A stretch of DNA of 64,000 nucleotides, from NCBI GenBank assembly GCA_946699065.1, contig CAMPDV010000044.1, positions 62,001 to 126,000 of the forward strand, given 5' to 3'. The notes beneath the pieces are model-generated. The model searched no databases. It had not been told where the DNA came from and saw only the letters and a program-made list of their open reading frames with translations. This DNA is from Loxodes magnus. Its lineage: Eukaryota > Ciliophora > Karyorelictea > Loxodida > Loxodidae. Positions 34,290 to 50,900 of the stretch are shown one piece after another (positions within the stretch are counted from its first letter, which is position 1; every line of letters begins with the position of its first letter). A program made the translations under genes and the position numbers.

Positions 34290-34670
34290 ATGTAAGAAGA
34301 AGAGGATAAGAAAGTCATATATAACTTTACTCCTTAAGTTCTTTTTAAAAAGAGATTAGATGCTTTATATGACTTACAGCATAAATATTCTGAATGCATG
34401 AAAAGCAAAAAATTGAAGAAGGATTTAAGAAAAATGTGTGAGGCTTAGGAAAATGCCCTTTAATAGTTTTTAGCTAATTACCATTTTGAAGAGATAAAAA
34501 GGCAGATAGAAGATAAGTGCACAAATGAGCTTGCGTAGAATAGAGTATGAGACTACCAAAGATGTGTCCTATAAGCTTGGGAAATTAATTCTTTGTAAAT
34601 AGCAGAAAAATTCCATAAAGCGAATAGAGTATATGAACACTTCAAAGTGAAAGAGCAATTAAATGCTTGA
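34290..34670 (+). CDS. Small helical, cysteine-containing protein
   Basis: 126 residues, ATG 34290 to TGA 34668-34670. The start is ATG followed at once by TAA, here Met-Gln. The sequence is charged and helical (L-F-K-K-R-L-D-A-L-Y-D-L, L-K-K-D-L-R-K-M-C-E, Y-H-F-E-E-I-K-R-Q-I-E-D-K-C). It has four Cys at about 36, 50, 77 and 92, spaced CX13C and CX14C. TGA codes Trp in R-V-W-D-Y-Q-R-C. No family recognised. Codon use is clearly gene-like. Confidence 0.6.
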
Positions 34671-35328
34671 CTAAGAGATAAGCTTAACTATACTATTCAT
34701 TTAATTCCTAATTTAAGTTTATATCTAATAAGTATTTCAAACTTCACCTAACTTAAATCTCATTTTTAGAACCAATCTAGAAGCTTAAATCAACAATCAA
34801 ACTAACAAGATATGCTTTTGCTTAATATTTAATTAGATAAAAAGTCTAATTAAATATGAACTACCAATAAATATATAGCTGAAATACATTGTTTATCAAT
34901 TTCAAACTTAAATTAAGTTTTATTAATCGCTTTGAGCTTATCTTATTATAATCTCCGTAATACTCACTTAAATCTAGCATCTAACTTATTGAAATTAATG
35001 ATACTAGAAGAGCTTTATTTCATAATTAGAGTAAGAAAATAGCTAAATCAGACTTGCTAAGAACAATTGAATTTTTTTAGTATTTCACTCTTCAATTATT
35101 TCTGAAAGCCATTTTTAAGAGAATTAAGATACTGGACAAGTATTTTAAAGCTTTAAATAGCTAACATTAGGTAATAGATGTAGTATATCAATTAAATTTG
35201 ATAGTTTAATCTATTAAATAAAGGTATTACTAGGATGTAGTAAGGTAAGGGCAGTATATAGAAAGTAGAATTTATTTAGTTAGCTGATTTTAATTACAAA
35301 TTGATTTTAATTCCTATTTATTATAAAA
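34671..35328. other. Intergenic, nothing recognised
   Basis: AT-rich spacer between two plus-strand genes. Confidence 0.55.
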
Positions 35329-36420
35329 ATGAAGCTCTCTTCTTCTATTTTACTCTTACTGGCCCTTACTTTGGTAACGTTTACTGCTGCTTTTGAACAA
35401 AACGGAATGACTTATACCAATGGAAAGTATTGCCCTAACATTACATTTTCACATCCAAGTTCTTAAGCATCTTTGAGACATCTTAGATAAACTGGAGCGA
35501 ATGCAATTGCAATAGTAGTTACTTGGTTCTAAGATAATGAAAACACTACAGAAATCTACCCATTATATAAACCAGTTTTCAGTCCTGATGGGTACTTTGA
35601 GTATAAAACTGCTTATGATGAGGATGTAGAGTTTGCTATTAAATATGCATAAAAACTAGGATTTTAAGTAATGCTTAAACCTCATATTGACCCTGTCTAT
35701 GTACCTCGTTATGTATGGAGAGGTTGGATTGGTAAAAGCTTTACAGAGGAATAAGTTGACGAGTGGTTCAACTCCTATAGACACTTCATTTTAAAATATG
35801 CTAAGATGGCTTAGAAGCTAAATGCTGAAATGTTTTCATTATCATGCGAACTGGTTAATATGTCACCTCATGATAGTCATTGGAGATAAATTATTAAGGA
35901 AGTAAGAGATCTCTACAAAGGTGTACTACTAGATGCTGCTAATTGGGGTGGAGAAGAAGTTAATAAAACTTGGTGGGACGCTCTTGATTTAATAGGAGTT
36001 GATGCATATTATTAATTATTATATGGGTAAAGAGTTATTACCTTAGAAGAAATCGTAGAAGCATGGCAACCTATTGTTTAAGATCTAGAAAAACTATCTA
36101 AGAAATTTAACAAACCTTTGATCTTTAGTGAAGTAGGTTACTGCCCATGGAACTGTACTAGATACTTATAACCTACCTTAGATGATTAAAACTATCAAGC
36201 TTTATTCTATGAAGCACTTTTCAAAGTTTTTTCTGATAAAGAATGGTTTAAAGGAGTTTATTGGTGGAATTGGACAACTGATGCCGATTTTGGTGGAGTT
36301 GATAATGAATGCATGGATCCAAAGTGGAAACCAAGCGAATAAATATTGAGAAAGTATTATGGAGGAGGAGAAATGCCACCTAAACCAGAAGGAAAGGCAC
36401 AGTGCTTATGCACACTTTGA
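35329..36420 (+). CDS. Secreted glycoside hydrolase, GH113-like (beta-mannanase type)
   Basis: 363 residues, ATG 35329 to TGA 36418-36420. A clear signal peptide (S-S-S-I-L-L-L-L-A-L-T-L-V-T-F-T-A-A) leads into a TIM-barrel hydrolase. G-A-N-A-I-A-I-V-V-T-W-F near residue 55, V-M-L-K-P-H-I-D near 112, F-S-L-S-C-E-L near 170 (Glu 174, likely acid/base), D-L-I-G-V-D-A-Y-Y near 222, L-I-F-S-E-V-G-Y near 264 (Glu 268, likely nucleophile) and V-Y-W-W-N-W near 308 match the GH113 family of beta-1,4-mannanases. It ends in a small Cys tail (C-L-C-T-L). TAA codes Gln at several sites, so the gene is adapted to the host code. Probably secreted or phagosomal and used to digest food polysaccharide. Substrate is inferred. 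Confidence 0.82.
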
Positions 36421-38865
36421 TATCGAACAATTATTAAAAATTATTTTATATGAAATATCCTTTTATTATATCAATAATCAATTTGTCTATCACTATGACA
36501 CCTTAATACTCTTCCTTATTTAACTCTCATAATATCGCTATCACCCATAATTGTTTCAAGATAAGAAGTATAAGTAATAAAAATTGAGATTTATATAATA
36601 AATGTTCTAACCAGATAAATAGTTACTTACTATTTAAATAGACACTTCTTAGGCAACCTTTCAATAAAGTTCAAATTAGATACTCCTCTATTCAATACTC
36701 CAAGAAAGATAGGAAGCTATTCAAAAAGCTATTTATCTATAACATATAAGCAATTTAGAAATTAAAAGCAGTCAACTTTTATAAAATAAATGGCAGTTCA
36801 TTCTTAAGCTTTTCTAGAAACTATTTAATATTCAGAAGTTTTATAGCATATTAAATATTATAAATAATTAGATTTAAGTAAATCCACTATTTCTATAATT
36901 GGTAAACAAAGGTATAGAATTGTAAGCACTGCTTGTTATCTATCTAGAAGCTTTAAATTACTGATGTAAATATTTTAAAGGTATTCAGTATTAAACTTTC
37001 AAAGCTATACTTACGAGTATATTTTAAGTTCCTTTCTCTGTACATCTAATTTGTTCAGTTCATATTTAAAAAATATTAAATTATTATTAAATTTTATAAT
37101 CGAAGAGAATTGACTAAAGTTATGAAATTTACATATAAAGAGCTTTTTTAGCTAATATAAAATGCGTAATCAATTGAAGCACATTGAGAAATTAGCAGGA
37201 TCCTTTTTTAAAGCTACGTTTTGTATATTATTAAACATAATAAAATTAGATTTATAATATTCATACCTTACTGAAAACTAGTTTTTAGTTATAATTTCCA
37301 GAAATTTTCGCAAATTGTCAAATTTGCGTAATTTATTTGCTTTTCCTAACTACAATTTGACATGATTAAAATATGAAAGGAATTCTGTAAGGGAGTGTAT
37401 TTGATTAAGGTAATAAATAGTTAGAGATTAAATAATACTTTTAACTCTTATTTTCTTACTTTTTTATTCCAAATAAACTATAAAAGTAAGAAATTTTATG
37501 AGATATGAAAGAAATTAATTTTGCATCTTTTATGTTTTAGCGGAAAATCATTTTTATAGTAATGAGCAACGGAAAATTAATACTGAATATATCTAAAATG
37601 CTGTTATTCTCAATTACTTCAGTTAATCTTTTGGGTATCTAGCTTATTTAATGTATATCTTATACTTGTGTCTTTTTAATCTAGACAAATATTCTATTTT
37701 TCTCATTTTTATCTTATTTCCATATAAAAAGAGAAATCAGAATTATTTAAGGTAAATTAAACTCTTTTCAATATCATACTCAAAATTAAAAAAATTATGT
37801 ATCTAAAGCTAGATTTTAACATAAATAAAAGCGCCAAAAAATAGTAAATTTTTGAGTGATAAAAATACTTAACATTAAAAAGCTTGCCTTTCTAATAAAT
37901 TTTAAATTAGATATTTTTAACCTTACTTTAAGCACTATGTAGCACACTGAATTCTTTATAATTGTAAAGATTCTAAGATATAGCATGAAATATTTAGGGA
38001 GCTCAACGTATTAAAATTAGTATTACTTAGAGCATTAAAGTAGTTTATGTAATTGTTGCTTATGCTATATATTGTATTAATTTAAAAAATTTTAGATGAG
38101 ATTGCTATTATTATCAGTTCTATTTAGATTCTAATTCCTTAATTATATTTAATATTTTATGCTTTTGTCTAATTATGTTTACTTAGATCAAACACATAAC
38201 TTCAAATATTTTAGGTTAGCATTCTTCTGTAATTTGATAACATATAACCTATCAGTCTTTTCATTATTATCTCTCTATTCTAGTGATAGAACAATTGATA
38301 GGAATCTATATAACTAGCATTCTATAAAGCATCATTCATAATATTGCATAGAATTAAGATATCTATCTCTGCTTATTGATAACCACTGTAAAATTTAAAA
38401 ACTAAGATTTGAGATTGCTTGCTTATTAAGCTGCAATATTCTTAAGATTAGTAAGACTTGCTTATTTCTACTAAAGGGATATATAATGTCAAAATTATAT
38501 AAATAAAGCTAGCATATGATTTGAAAACTAGTTACATAAGCCTTATAGTTCTATCTCTTTATGTGAGTTGCTTCAATACTAAGATATTTTTATAATTGTG
38601 CTTTTTGGGTATCAAACAAGCATTTCATAGGAATCTAATAATGCTTACTAATAGAAAGGCTCCTTACCATAAAAGGATTTGCTTAATAATTAAAGTATTA
38701 AAATATAAAGGAAAGTAGGCGGGAAATGAGATAGATATAAAGAAGATGAAGCTTAGGATATGATTTGAATGCTAGGCATATCTTATTAATTTTCTTATTT
38801 AAATAGTTTAATTTTAAGTTCCCTCCAAATTGCTATTTAAACCGTCTCTAATATACTTCATTATA
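36421..38865. other. Long intergenic region without a supportable gene
   Basis: About 2.4 kb of AT-rich DNA. No coding signature or RNA gene recognised. Confidence 0.55.
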
Positions 38866-41649
<2,784 letters not shown>

Positions 41650-42263
41650 GGTTTCTTAAAAGACTTCGACATTATTTTAAATAAAGGTATTTCCACAATT
41701 TTAAAAGTATATTCTAAACTATTTAGACTATATTCTGAAATTAAGATAGTATCATATTAAAGTACTTGATAAATAATTAAGCATAGATTCTTTCTAAAGA
41801 AGTAAAACATCATATTTATAATATCTTTAAAGACTTTATTTTGATATCTCTCAAATTTTTGTTCTTGTATTGGCTAATTAAAAAACAGTCTTTACTAATA
41901 GTAAACAGTACAAGCTGAACTTTAAATTTAAGCACTTTTTAGTGATTTAAATGTAACATTTACTTTTTTGGTATATCATATTTGTATCTTTCACAAACAT
42001 AAAGCAAGAATCATAGAAGCAATAAAAAGCCCTAACATCTGAATTAATAAAGCATAGTATAATAAATATTATTATGCTTAGAAACTAACTATTAACACAA
42101 AGGTTAACCTTATAATATATAGTTGTACATTAATCTCTTCATTATTTAACCTCGCTAATATAGCTATTAATGAAATAACAATCAAGCTATCACAGGATAT
42201 TTCTGCTGTATAATGCTATATTTTCTATTTATTATCAAACAGAGCTTTAATATATAAGATAAA
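41650..42263. other. Intergenic, nothing recognised
   Basis: About 600 bases of AT-rich spacer. Confidence 0.55.
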
Positions 42264-43229
42264 ATGGATTAAGCATAAAAAGATAAATTTCCTATTGAAT
42301 GGAAATAAAAGACTAAGGAAGAGTTCCTTATAGCAATTCTTTTTTTAAGGAAGGTAATAAAACGCTAAAAGCAGATAAAGCAAAATACTTAGCTGTGTAA
42401 CCTTTTTGAGAAGATACCTCTTATGGTTTAAAAATACGAAATATTTCCTAACCTTTGCCGCATAAATATAATATATTAAATAATTTAGTACTATTCTAAG
42501 ACCTTAAAAAGCTATGAGCTTATACAACTATAAACTTAAAGTAGAATCATTTAGACAAAAGATTTTCACTATCTTTCGTTTTTCTTGCAAGTAAAGAATA
42601 ATTTTTAAATTATATCTGGGTACCATTAAAACTAAATTAAAGGAGATAGATGAACCATAATAAAAGAGAACGGTGTTTTAGAGCATTCTATGCCTTTTGG
42701 GATAAATAGTCATCGATTGATTAGAAAGAACTAATATATTTTTTAGTTAGGTGGATGGTATGATGATTATCCTGAAGATTTTTGCCATTCTTATAATATT
42801 GGAACATAAGAATGAAAACCTTTGAAGGAACTTCCAAAAAATAATTGTACTTAAGGTGTTGTTGTTACAGGAAACTAGATAAGCACGTTTGGTGGATATT
42901 GCGATCCTCTTTCAATTTATTAATATGATATTAAACTCAATTAATGGTACAAAAATCAAATTGAATTCTAATAATACTGCTAATTAATATCAGCTGCCTA
43001 TATAAATTCAGCCACAATCTTATTCGAGCATGAAAAATGCTAAAAAACTCTAGTTTTTGATTCTTAAGGATTAATAGACCATGGAAAGGGAATCCCATTT
43101 ACTTAGAAACATGTCTACTATCTACCTAAAGTGTACAAGAGTAGTGTCTATATGTTTAATACCAACGATGAATTGTACTTTTATGAAATGAGTAAAGCAA
43201 AGTGGGAAATGAAGGCTATAAAGTATTAA
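42264..43229 (+). CDS. Kelch-like repeat protein
   Basis: About 321 residues from ATG 42264. The N-terminal 130 residues are helical and basic without a recognised domain. The C-terminal 190 look like kelch blades: Q-L-G-G-W-Y-D-D-Y-P, Y-N-I-G-T-Q-E-W-K-P-L-K-E-L-P (Trp by TGA), I-S-T-F-G-G-Y-C-D-P, Y-Q-Y-D-I-K-L-N-Q-W and V-Y-M-F-N-T-N-D-E-L-Y-F-Y. The frame has TAA codons at 43227, 43233 and 43236 and no TGA until about 43320, so the first TAA is taken as stop. It resembles the kelch protein at 15381 in blade pattern but lacks an N-terminal acylation signal. The start is less sure than the C-terminal half. Confidence 0.6.
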
Positions 43230-43738
43230 AAATAATAAATTTAACTTAACTTAAAGCATTTATCTCTCATCTAATGCTAAAGTACTATTTTAACTAGCTC
43301 TTTAAAATGTAAACTAGTTTGATGATAAATAAGCTAGGCACTTTAAATTATAATTTTAATGCTTAATAGAATGCTAACTAGAATCTATGCAACTTGTTAG
43401 CAAATCATCAGGCTTATTTCTTTAAGGGCCTATTTATTGATTTAAATAAGATTAAATCAGCTTAGTTAATTGCAGTGACATGCTTATAAAATTATACTTA
43501 AAACTATTTCATATTTATTAGATGGTTATTTCATTTTGACTATTTAGTGAGCAGCATAAATAAGCAGGCTTTAATTAGAGTAAAGTGAAGATAAAGAGCA
43601 TTTGCATATATCAAACTAATCGATTACTAAGTAGTAATAGATTAGTAATTGAATTGTTTATTAAAGTAACTGTCTAGTTGAAGTTTAAAACTCATTTATT
43701 AAAAGAATTTTAAATCAAAAATTATAAATACAGGCAAC
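43230..43738. other. Intergenic, nothing recognised
   Basis: AT-rich spacer of about 500 bases. Confidence 0.55.
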
Positions 43739-44152
43739 ATGTCAATCGGTGACGTTAATTACAGTTCTGATGTTAGAAGAGTTGAATCAGAAGTAGAGTT
43801 AGAGAAGTAAAGTCCTTTTATAATTGCTCTGTCTAAGATCTAGGTTTACTAAGAAGACTGCTACTATGCATAAAGTCTGGAGAATTTTAATTTAAAATAA
43901 GACTCAAAGGAGTAACTTATATATGAGTATAATAAAAACTTATCTGATACACATGAAGACACTCAAGAGGAGAGTGAAAATGAATCCAGTGACAAATCCT
44001 TAAAGAAAGGAAGAAAAACATCTCCATTTAAATCCCACGCAGTCCTATTAAAAGAGAAAAAGTTTAATAGTTAAAAAGCGAAAATGAAAGCACAAAATAT
44101 ATAACTAAATATTTCATCTGCAAAGCTGGTAACTAAAAGAGTGCATAGTTGA
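43739..44152 (+). CDS. Small charged protein of unknown function
   Basis: 137 residues, ATG 43739 to TGA 44150-44152. If that TGA is Trp, the protein continues nine residues to TGA 44177. Acidic in the middle (T-Q-E-E-S-E-N-E-S-S-D-K) and basic near the end (K-K-G-R-K-T-S-P-F-K). The first part has V-E-L-E-K-Q-S-P-F-I-I-A-L-S-K. Codon use is gene-like. No family recognised. Confidence 0.55.
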
Positions 44153-47100
44153 AAAAAGACAACAGTTGTTTTAACCTGATTATAGTTAATTATTTTAAAG
44201 TTAGGTAGTTATGTGTTCATTTACTGGAATAAAAGAATGCTTATTAATTTATTTTAGTTAAATAAACTATTATTCACTAAGCATACAATTGCTAGTCAAC
44301 TTACTAGCTTTTATATTTATTAATATAGCTAGAAATAATTGTATTCTTCTACTAAAGCCATAATAATTTACCAGTACTAAAGATATCTGCATATTGTTTC
44401 AATGGGTAAAATCTTTTATAATTCTAAATCCAAAAATAATGGGAATACCTTGAGATGTTTTCATAAGAATAGATATATATATTATTAATCTTTATTTTGA
44501 AAATGAATTCTTATTTTAGCATTCCCTATTTTAGAACTTTCTATGCTTATTAGAGATACTTGGTTTTGAAAGATACTTTATTAATATAGATAGTATAAGC
44601 ATGCAAATACAAATTAATTATTTAAATAAACCCACCAAGGAACTAATTATTAGTCATTTAGTAAGAGGAATGCCATCTTGTTACGTGCTTGCTAATATTT
44701 TAAAGCTTTAGCTACTAAAAGCTAATTATACACGTTAACTATTTTTGCTGGCAAAATTTCTAAATTATATGAATTCAAAACTCTTGTAGATAGCATTTAA
44801 AAAAAGAATTTACCTTTAAAATTAATATTATAGATTTATAGTCAAGCTTTATTTCGAAGTTTAAAGAAGCATTCTCATTATTTCTTTTAATTAGTCAAAG
44901 CAAAAATAGCTTATAGCTAATAAAATTGTGACAAGACTAACTTATTCTAAAATCCAAATTAATGATTGTAGCATCATTTGATAGATTATAAGTTTAAACA
45001 ATGCTAAAGATGCATATAAGGAAATAAGGAAAGTGATTAATTATAGATTTCTATACTGTTCGTTATTTCAATCAAAATAAGTTAACTATTACTAATAAAT
45101 CTTTTAATTTACAAAATTCTTACATTTAATCACTTGAACATTTGATAACTAAAGCAGAATACAATATAGTAGGTACAAATACAGCTTTTAGTTATATTAA
45201 ATTTATTTAAAATTAAGCTTGAAATTAAGCAACAAGAACAGAAATTATTATTACATCTAATTAACAAGAAACTTCATTAAAATAATAAGAGAAATATGAA
45301 TAATTAAAAAGCGAGATGCCTAATTTTTATACTATTCTATTAACTTTGTTTTTCTACCTTAAGATATCTATTTAGACTTGCAATTTTTATATTTAAATTG
45401 TTATCAAAAATAAAGGATTCTTTAACTCTAATATTTTCGAAATCAATTTTTGGATAAAAACTATTTATCCCTACAGTTAGCTCATGTAATCTTAAAATTA
45501 ATTATAATTAACTTGTTCTTAAAGTTAACAGAGATTAATAAAAAATCTGGCTATTCTTTGTATTAAAACCTGCTAGATTTTATAGAATATGTATTTTACT
45601 ATTCAACCAGAAAGCAGACTTTTTCATTTGACTTTATAACTTAATTATCTAAATTTCACTGGGTAATATAGTTTTTTATCTATCTAGAGCTAATTTAATT
45701 TCTGTAGTTTTCTTCTTTGATTTTGAAAGAAGATTAAGCTAGATATTCTTAATGGTATGTATTGTATTATAGTACTTTAAATTGTATAATCTTCAAATTT
45801 TATAAGAAGATAAGATAAAATACCTTAAGCAATAGGTATAAATGCTCTTTCTTTATTAAATTGAACAGTCCTAAGAATGTTCTTATCTCATTTACATCTT
45901 AAATAAGCCTCACAAAACCATTATGATGTAAATAAATGCTTAAACAGAATATAAGCTTATCTAAATAATAGTTGCATGGATATCAGATAAGATGGTAACT
46001 TTTATAATCCTAAGCAAGCATAAATATTTAAAGCTAGATTAGCTATAAAAAGATTAATTTCCATAGAACCTTTAGCATTTATATCCCTTATAATCTTTAA
46101 TTACCAGTTAGTATCTTAGAAGTTTCAATTTTTCAAAGATATAATAACCTCTTTACTTTTAATCTATTTAGAAAGCAATTGTATTACTTAAGTTATTTCT
46201 TTAGAGTTTTTAACTAAAGCACTTTTAAAACTAACATGATGTAAGGAATTGTTAAATGAAGACTATAAGAGAAATAGTGGTATTTATTATATAAAGAAAT
46301 CTTTAAATATAGATGCTACTAGCTGTACTCATATTAACATAGGCTTACTCTATCTTTTTTCTTATAATTAGTGCTAGCATAAACAAGTCTTTCTCTTAAA
46401 TACACTAGGATTTGTATTTATAGTGTGTTCTATTAAATAAGCAATTAGAAAATAATTAATACCATCAATGAGATATTAAGATGGATTCTTTTAAGCTAAA
46501 AGGAATAAAAAGTAGCAAATATTGCAAAGGAGCTTTTAGATTTATAAGAGAGAATTAAATTAAAATTTATTAAAATTTCCAAGTTTTGATTGAGAACTCT
46601 CATAACTATTATGTATAGCTAAAAACTAAAATTTGACTAAAAGAGATAGCTTATAGCATAAGATTAATTTAATAATAATAACCTATTACTCTTAATATTA
46701 GAAAATAGCTTTTTATTCTAAAGCTTATAGTTTCAATAGCTATTTCATTTAAGATAGAAGGAAATATAAAATATGATTACCTCTTTTAGTGGAGCAAAGA
46801 GTAAACATCCCAACCCTCATTTTCTAAGTTTATGAAATAATTAAAGAATTTAAATCAACATAGTGAAAACTTGTTTTTTTCTAAAAGAGAAGGAAGTATT
46901 TGCAAATAAGAAACTATGCTTGAGTTGTAATACCTTTATTAGAACTAAATAAACTTATAGTTCTCAGTAAATAATAATTAAGAATTAAGATATTCTCTAG
47001 CAATTTTATACAGCTTATTAAAAACTATTTCCATTAATTGCTTACTCCTCTTATATCTCAAATATACACCTTTATTACACACTTATTCTAATACTTTTCA

Positions 47101-47934
47101 TTTTCTTGATCTTATAAATATAAATTATGATTAAAGAAATAAAAAGATTTATGTTTAATGCTACTGACAAAGCTAGATATTATATAACCTTTTAAATTTA
47201 AGTTAGAAAACATTTTAGCGAACAATCTTTTAGCATTCTTACAATAATTTTTCTTAATTACCTACTGTAATTTTAAGAGTGGTATTAGTTTAATCTAGTA
47301 ATAGGAGCTTAATTATTCTAAATATAGGTTAGAGTTCATTTAGATTCTAATTATGTTTCTATAGTGTAAGTAAACCTCCGTTCCATTAACCTAATTCCAG
47401 AATCTTGCAAGCTATCAATTTATGAGTATTTCTACTATTTTCATACTTAAGTGCAGCATCTTTAATTTAAAAAATTCTAAAATGTAACTTAATTTTAAAA
47501 CTCTAATAAAGCACTTGAATAACTACCAATAGGAACTTAAAAAGTGATAGCATATAATAGAGGAAGCATATGTAGATATAAGTAAATAAGTATGTTTGAT
47601 AAAAGGTAAATAGAAATAAGTGACATAATGTTAATATAAAGTAGAAAGTAATGATATTAGTTAATAACCATATAGTTAGAATATCATATTATATCTATAA
47701 TACTATCCCTCTATTATATTAATTAACATACTAAATCAATTTTTACTATCTGATACTCCTTATTATAGCTATTCATATTAATTATACTTAAGTAGCTTTT
47801 ACTACAGATTGGCCTTTCATGTTTTAAGAAGTTTGGTCTTTTATCTTTCGCTTTTTTTTTTTATAGGTTACAAGAAAGACGCCATAAAAGTTCGTTAAGT
47901 AGGTATTTAAGCAGTTAAGAAAAAAGGTTTAATA
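44153..47934. other. Long intergenic region, largest gap in the window
   Basis: About 3.8 kb of very AT-rich DNA with background codon statistics wherever checked. A poly-T run sits near 47850, about 80 bases upstream of the next gene. No gene, RNA or repeat recognised. Confidence 0.5.
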
Positions 47935-50900
47935 ATGTAGGAGGAAAGCCTTAACTGTTAAATATGCTTAAAATATTTACAAAAGCTATCAAGAACTAAT
48001 TCTTAACGGCAATTCGAATTCTGTCTTTAGTGTGTATCAAATAATTAAAATCCCTAAAGTTAAATATTTTTAGCTCATAATACAACTCAGACAGAGAAGA
48101 ATGCTAGCTGCAAGATCAAACAACTCGAAAAGTAGTTAGAAGAATAGAGTTTAAGTTATAGCTGTAAAATATAGGAAATTGCAGAAAAAGCTAAAAGAGT
48201 CAAAGAGCAAAGTGAACATTAGAATTAACTAGTGGACAATATGAAAGTCTCATTTATGTAATAAAGTATACTAAACAGCAATCTAAAAAAATTCCAAGCT
48301 ACACAGAGTGCAAAATTATAAATGCTAGAAAGAACTCTAAAGTAACTGTATCAGAAGCTTAAAAACTAAATGGTTTGATAAGAGAAGTATAAAAATCTTT
48401 ACAGCCAGTTCTAGACTCTTACAATATAAGAAGCTCAAAAAGTAGATATGAAGGCACTTTAAAAGTTACTAAAGGAAAACTAAGATTGTAACTTGTAAAT
48501 ACGAGAGGCAGAAATAATAATATAGAACTTAAATCTAGAGAACAATAACTATAAGAATAATATTCAAGGCTATTAGAATTAAATAAAGGAAATGAAAGTA
48601 AAAATAGAAGAATATTAAACGAAGGAGAGAGAAAAAGATTAGTAGCTAAAAAATCTAGAATGTATTGAAAAGAATGAGATTGAAAAATCTAATCTATTGC
48701 TAAGTTTAGATAAAAAGCAAAAATAAAATTAAGAAGAAATATTTTAAAAATAGTAAAAGATAGAAAAGCAGAAATCTAAAATAAATAACATAAAATAATC
48801 TCTTCTATAAGCTTAAACTTAGAACTAAATCAATTAATAAGCAAAATATAGCATTTAATAATAGTTAACATAAAGCTAATCAGAAAATGAGATCCTTATA
48901 TAGTAGAGTTAAAATATTAATCAAATGTTAAAAGACGCATAGTTGGAAGAGAAAGCTTTAAAGGAACGGATTTAAAATTTAACAGAGAAAAAAGATCAAG
49001 AAGTTAAAGAAAAATTAATTGAGATAGAGAGAAATATACAAGATATAGCTGTTTTGAAATAGCAGGTAGAATAGCTCTAATAATAATAGAACTAGCAAAT
49101 ATTAGTTTGCAGATAAAAAGATAGCTAAATTGAAAATTTGAAATCAGGATTACAAAGTCTAGAGTCTTAAAAATCTCAATAAAGTTAACTATTATAGTAA
49201 CTATAAGATTTAATTGAAGAGGAAAAGTAAGACAATCTTAAGCTTCAAAAGAAATATTAAGAAGATTAAAAAGAGTACGAAAAATAGCTTTAGATAGCTA
49301 AATAAGAAAAGCAAACTAATGCAGATTAAAATCAAAAAGAAAGAGAAAATTTGGTAAGAGAAAGAGATTCTTTGAAGGATAAACTTACGGAAAACTTTAT
49401 ATTATAACAATAATTAATTGATCAAACAAGCTAACTAAAGGAAAAAAGTGCAGAATTATCTAAATAATTAATAGAATAAGAGCAGCTTCGATCTTAGTAG
49501 AAGCAGTAATTTGAGAATATGCTAAGTATTCAAAAGGAAGAGCTAGAAGCTAAACAAACTGAGAATAAAAATATAATAATTAAATAGGATTTAAATAGAT
49601 TGAATTAATAGGAGTAGATTAAAAACCTAATGGAAAAGAACCTTACTCTATAATAAAAAGAATAGTAATTTGAAAACTAACTTAAAGAGCTACAGGTTTT
49701 AGTTGAAAATCTATAATCTAAAACAACGAAAAAAAAGAGTCAAAATTTATAGTTTGCAAAAAAAATTGAAAATATAACCTTTTAAAATAAAAGTCTCGAA
49801 GAATAACTGTAATTTAATTAGTAAAAACTGAAAAATACAAACATAGAAAACTCTTCGTAGCAGACTATAATCAATAATCTGAGGAAAAAGATAGATAACT
49901 TAGAATAAGAAGGTAAAATATTATAAGAAAAGCTAGAAAAAGAAGAAAAATAAAAAGAATAACTATAAGACTAGAGGAATAGCTAAGAAATATTAGATTA
50001 AAAGCTTTAGAGTGAGATTTAATAGCTAAATAAAGAAATAACTGAACTGGACATTAGCAAAAATTAAATCTTGCATAAGAATGAAGAACTAAATCAATAG
50101 ATTTCTTTGGGGGATAAAGAAATTTTATAGTTGAAAAAAGAAAAATCTAAAGTAGAAGTTGAATTAGAAAAATTAGCGTAGTAATTAGAAAAATCTTAGA
50201 AAGATTTACAAGAACAGTAATAGTGAAAATTCAAAAAGCAAAAAGATCTAGAAGAATCTAATTTGCAAAAAACTTAAACACTTTAAAACTTGGTTATGAA
50301 GCTTGAAGAGGAAAATAAAAGTAACAAAAATCAAATAAAAGATTATGAACTTCAACTTAAATAGGTAACGCAGAAATATTTGGATTTTGAATATTAAATG
50401 CTTAATAACTAAAAGCAAGATTAAATAAGATAAATAGATCTATAAAGGCAGGTTGAAAATTAAAAAGCAATTTTTGAAAAGCATCCCAAAAAAATTGAAG
50501 AACAATAGAATAAAATAAAAGAATTAGAATCTTAACTAGACAATAGTTAAAAAGAAGTAATACAAACAAGAAAATTAATTGAATAAAGAAATGAGTAGTA
50601 AACTAAAAGGAATATGGATCTAGAAGTAAGTTTGAAGAAGCAGTAAGACTTAAATTAAAATTTGACTAAAGATAATGAAAAGCAGAAAACATCGCTAGCT
50701 CAATACTTATAATAATTTAATTAGTTAGAGAAAAATTTAATCGAAGTATAGAAATCAAACTAAGAGCTTTTAAAAGCAGAGTCAGCTTTGTAGCAAAAAA
50801 TTGACTAAGATGATTAATTGATAAAGCAACTAAAACTAGAAAAAAAATAAGATATACTATTGATGTAAAATCAGTAAGCAGAGCAACAAAATATAGAACT

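Noticed and set aside
44153..47934. Possible mobile element, CRISPR or satellite in the largest gap
   Set aside because: I saw no transposase motif, terminal inverted repeats, direct repeats with regular spacing or tandem array. It appears to be plain AT-rich spacer.
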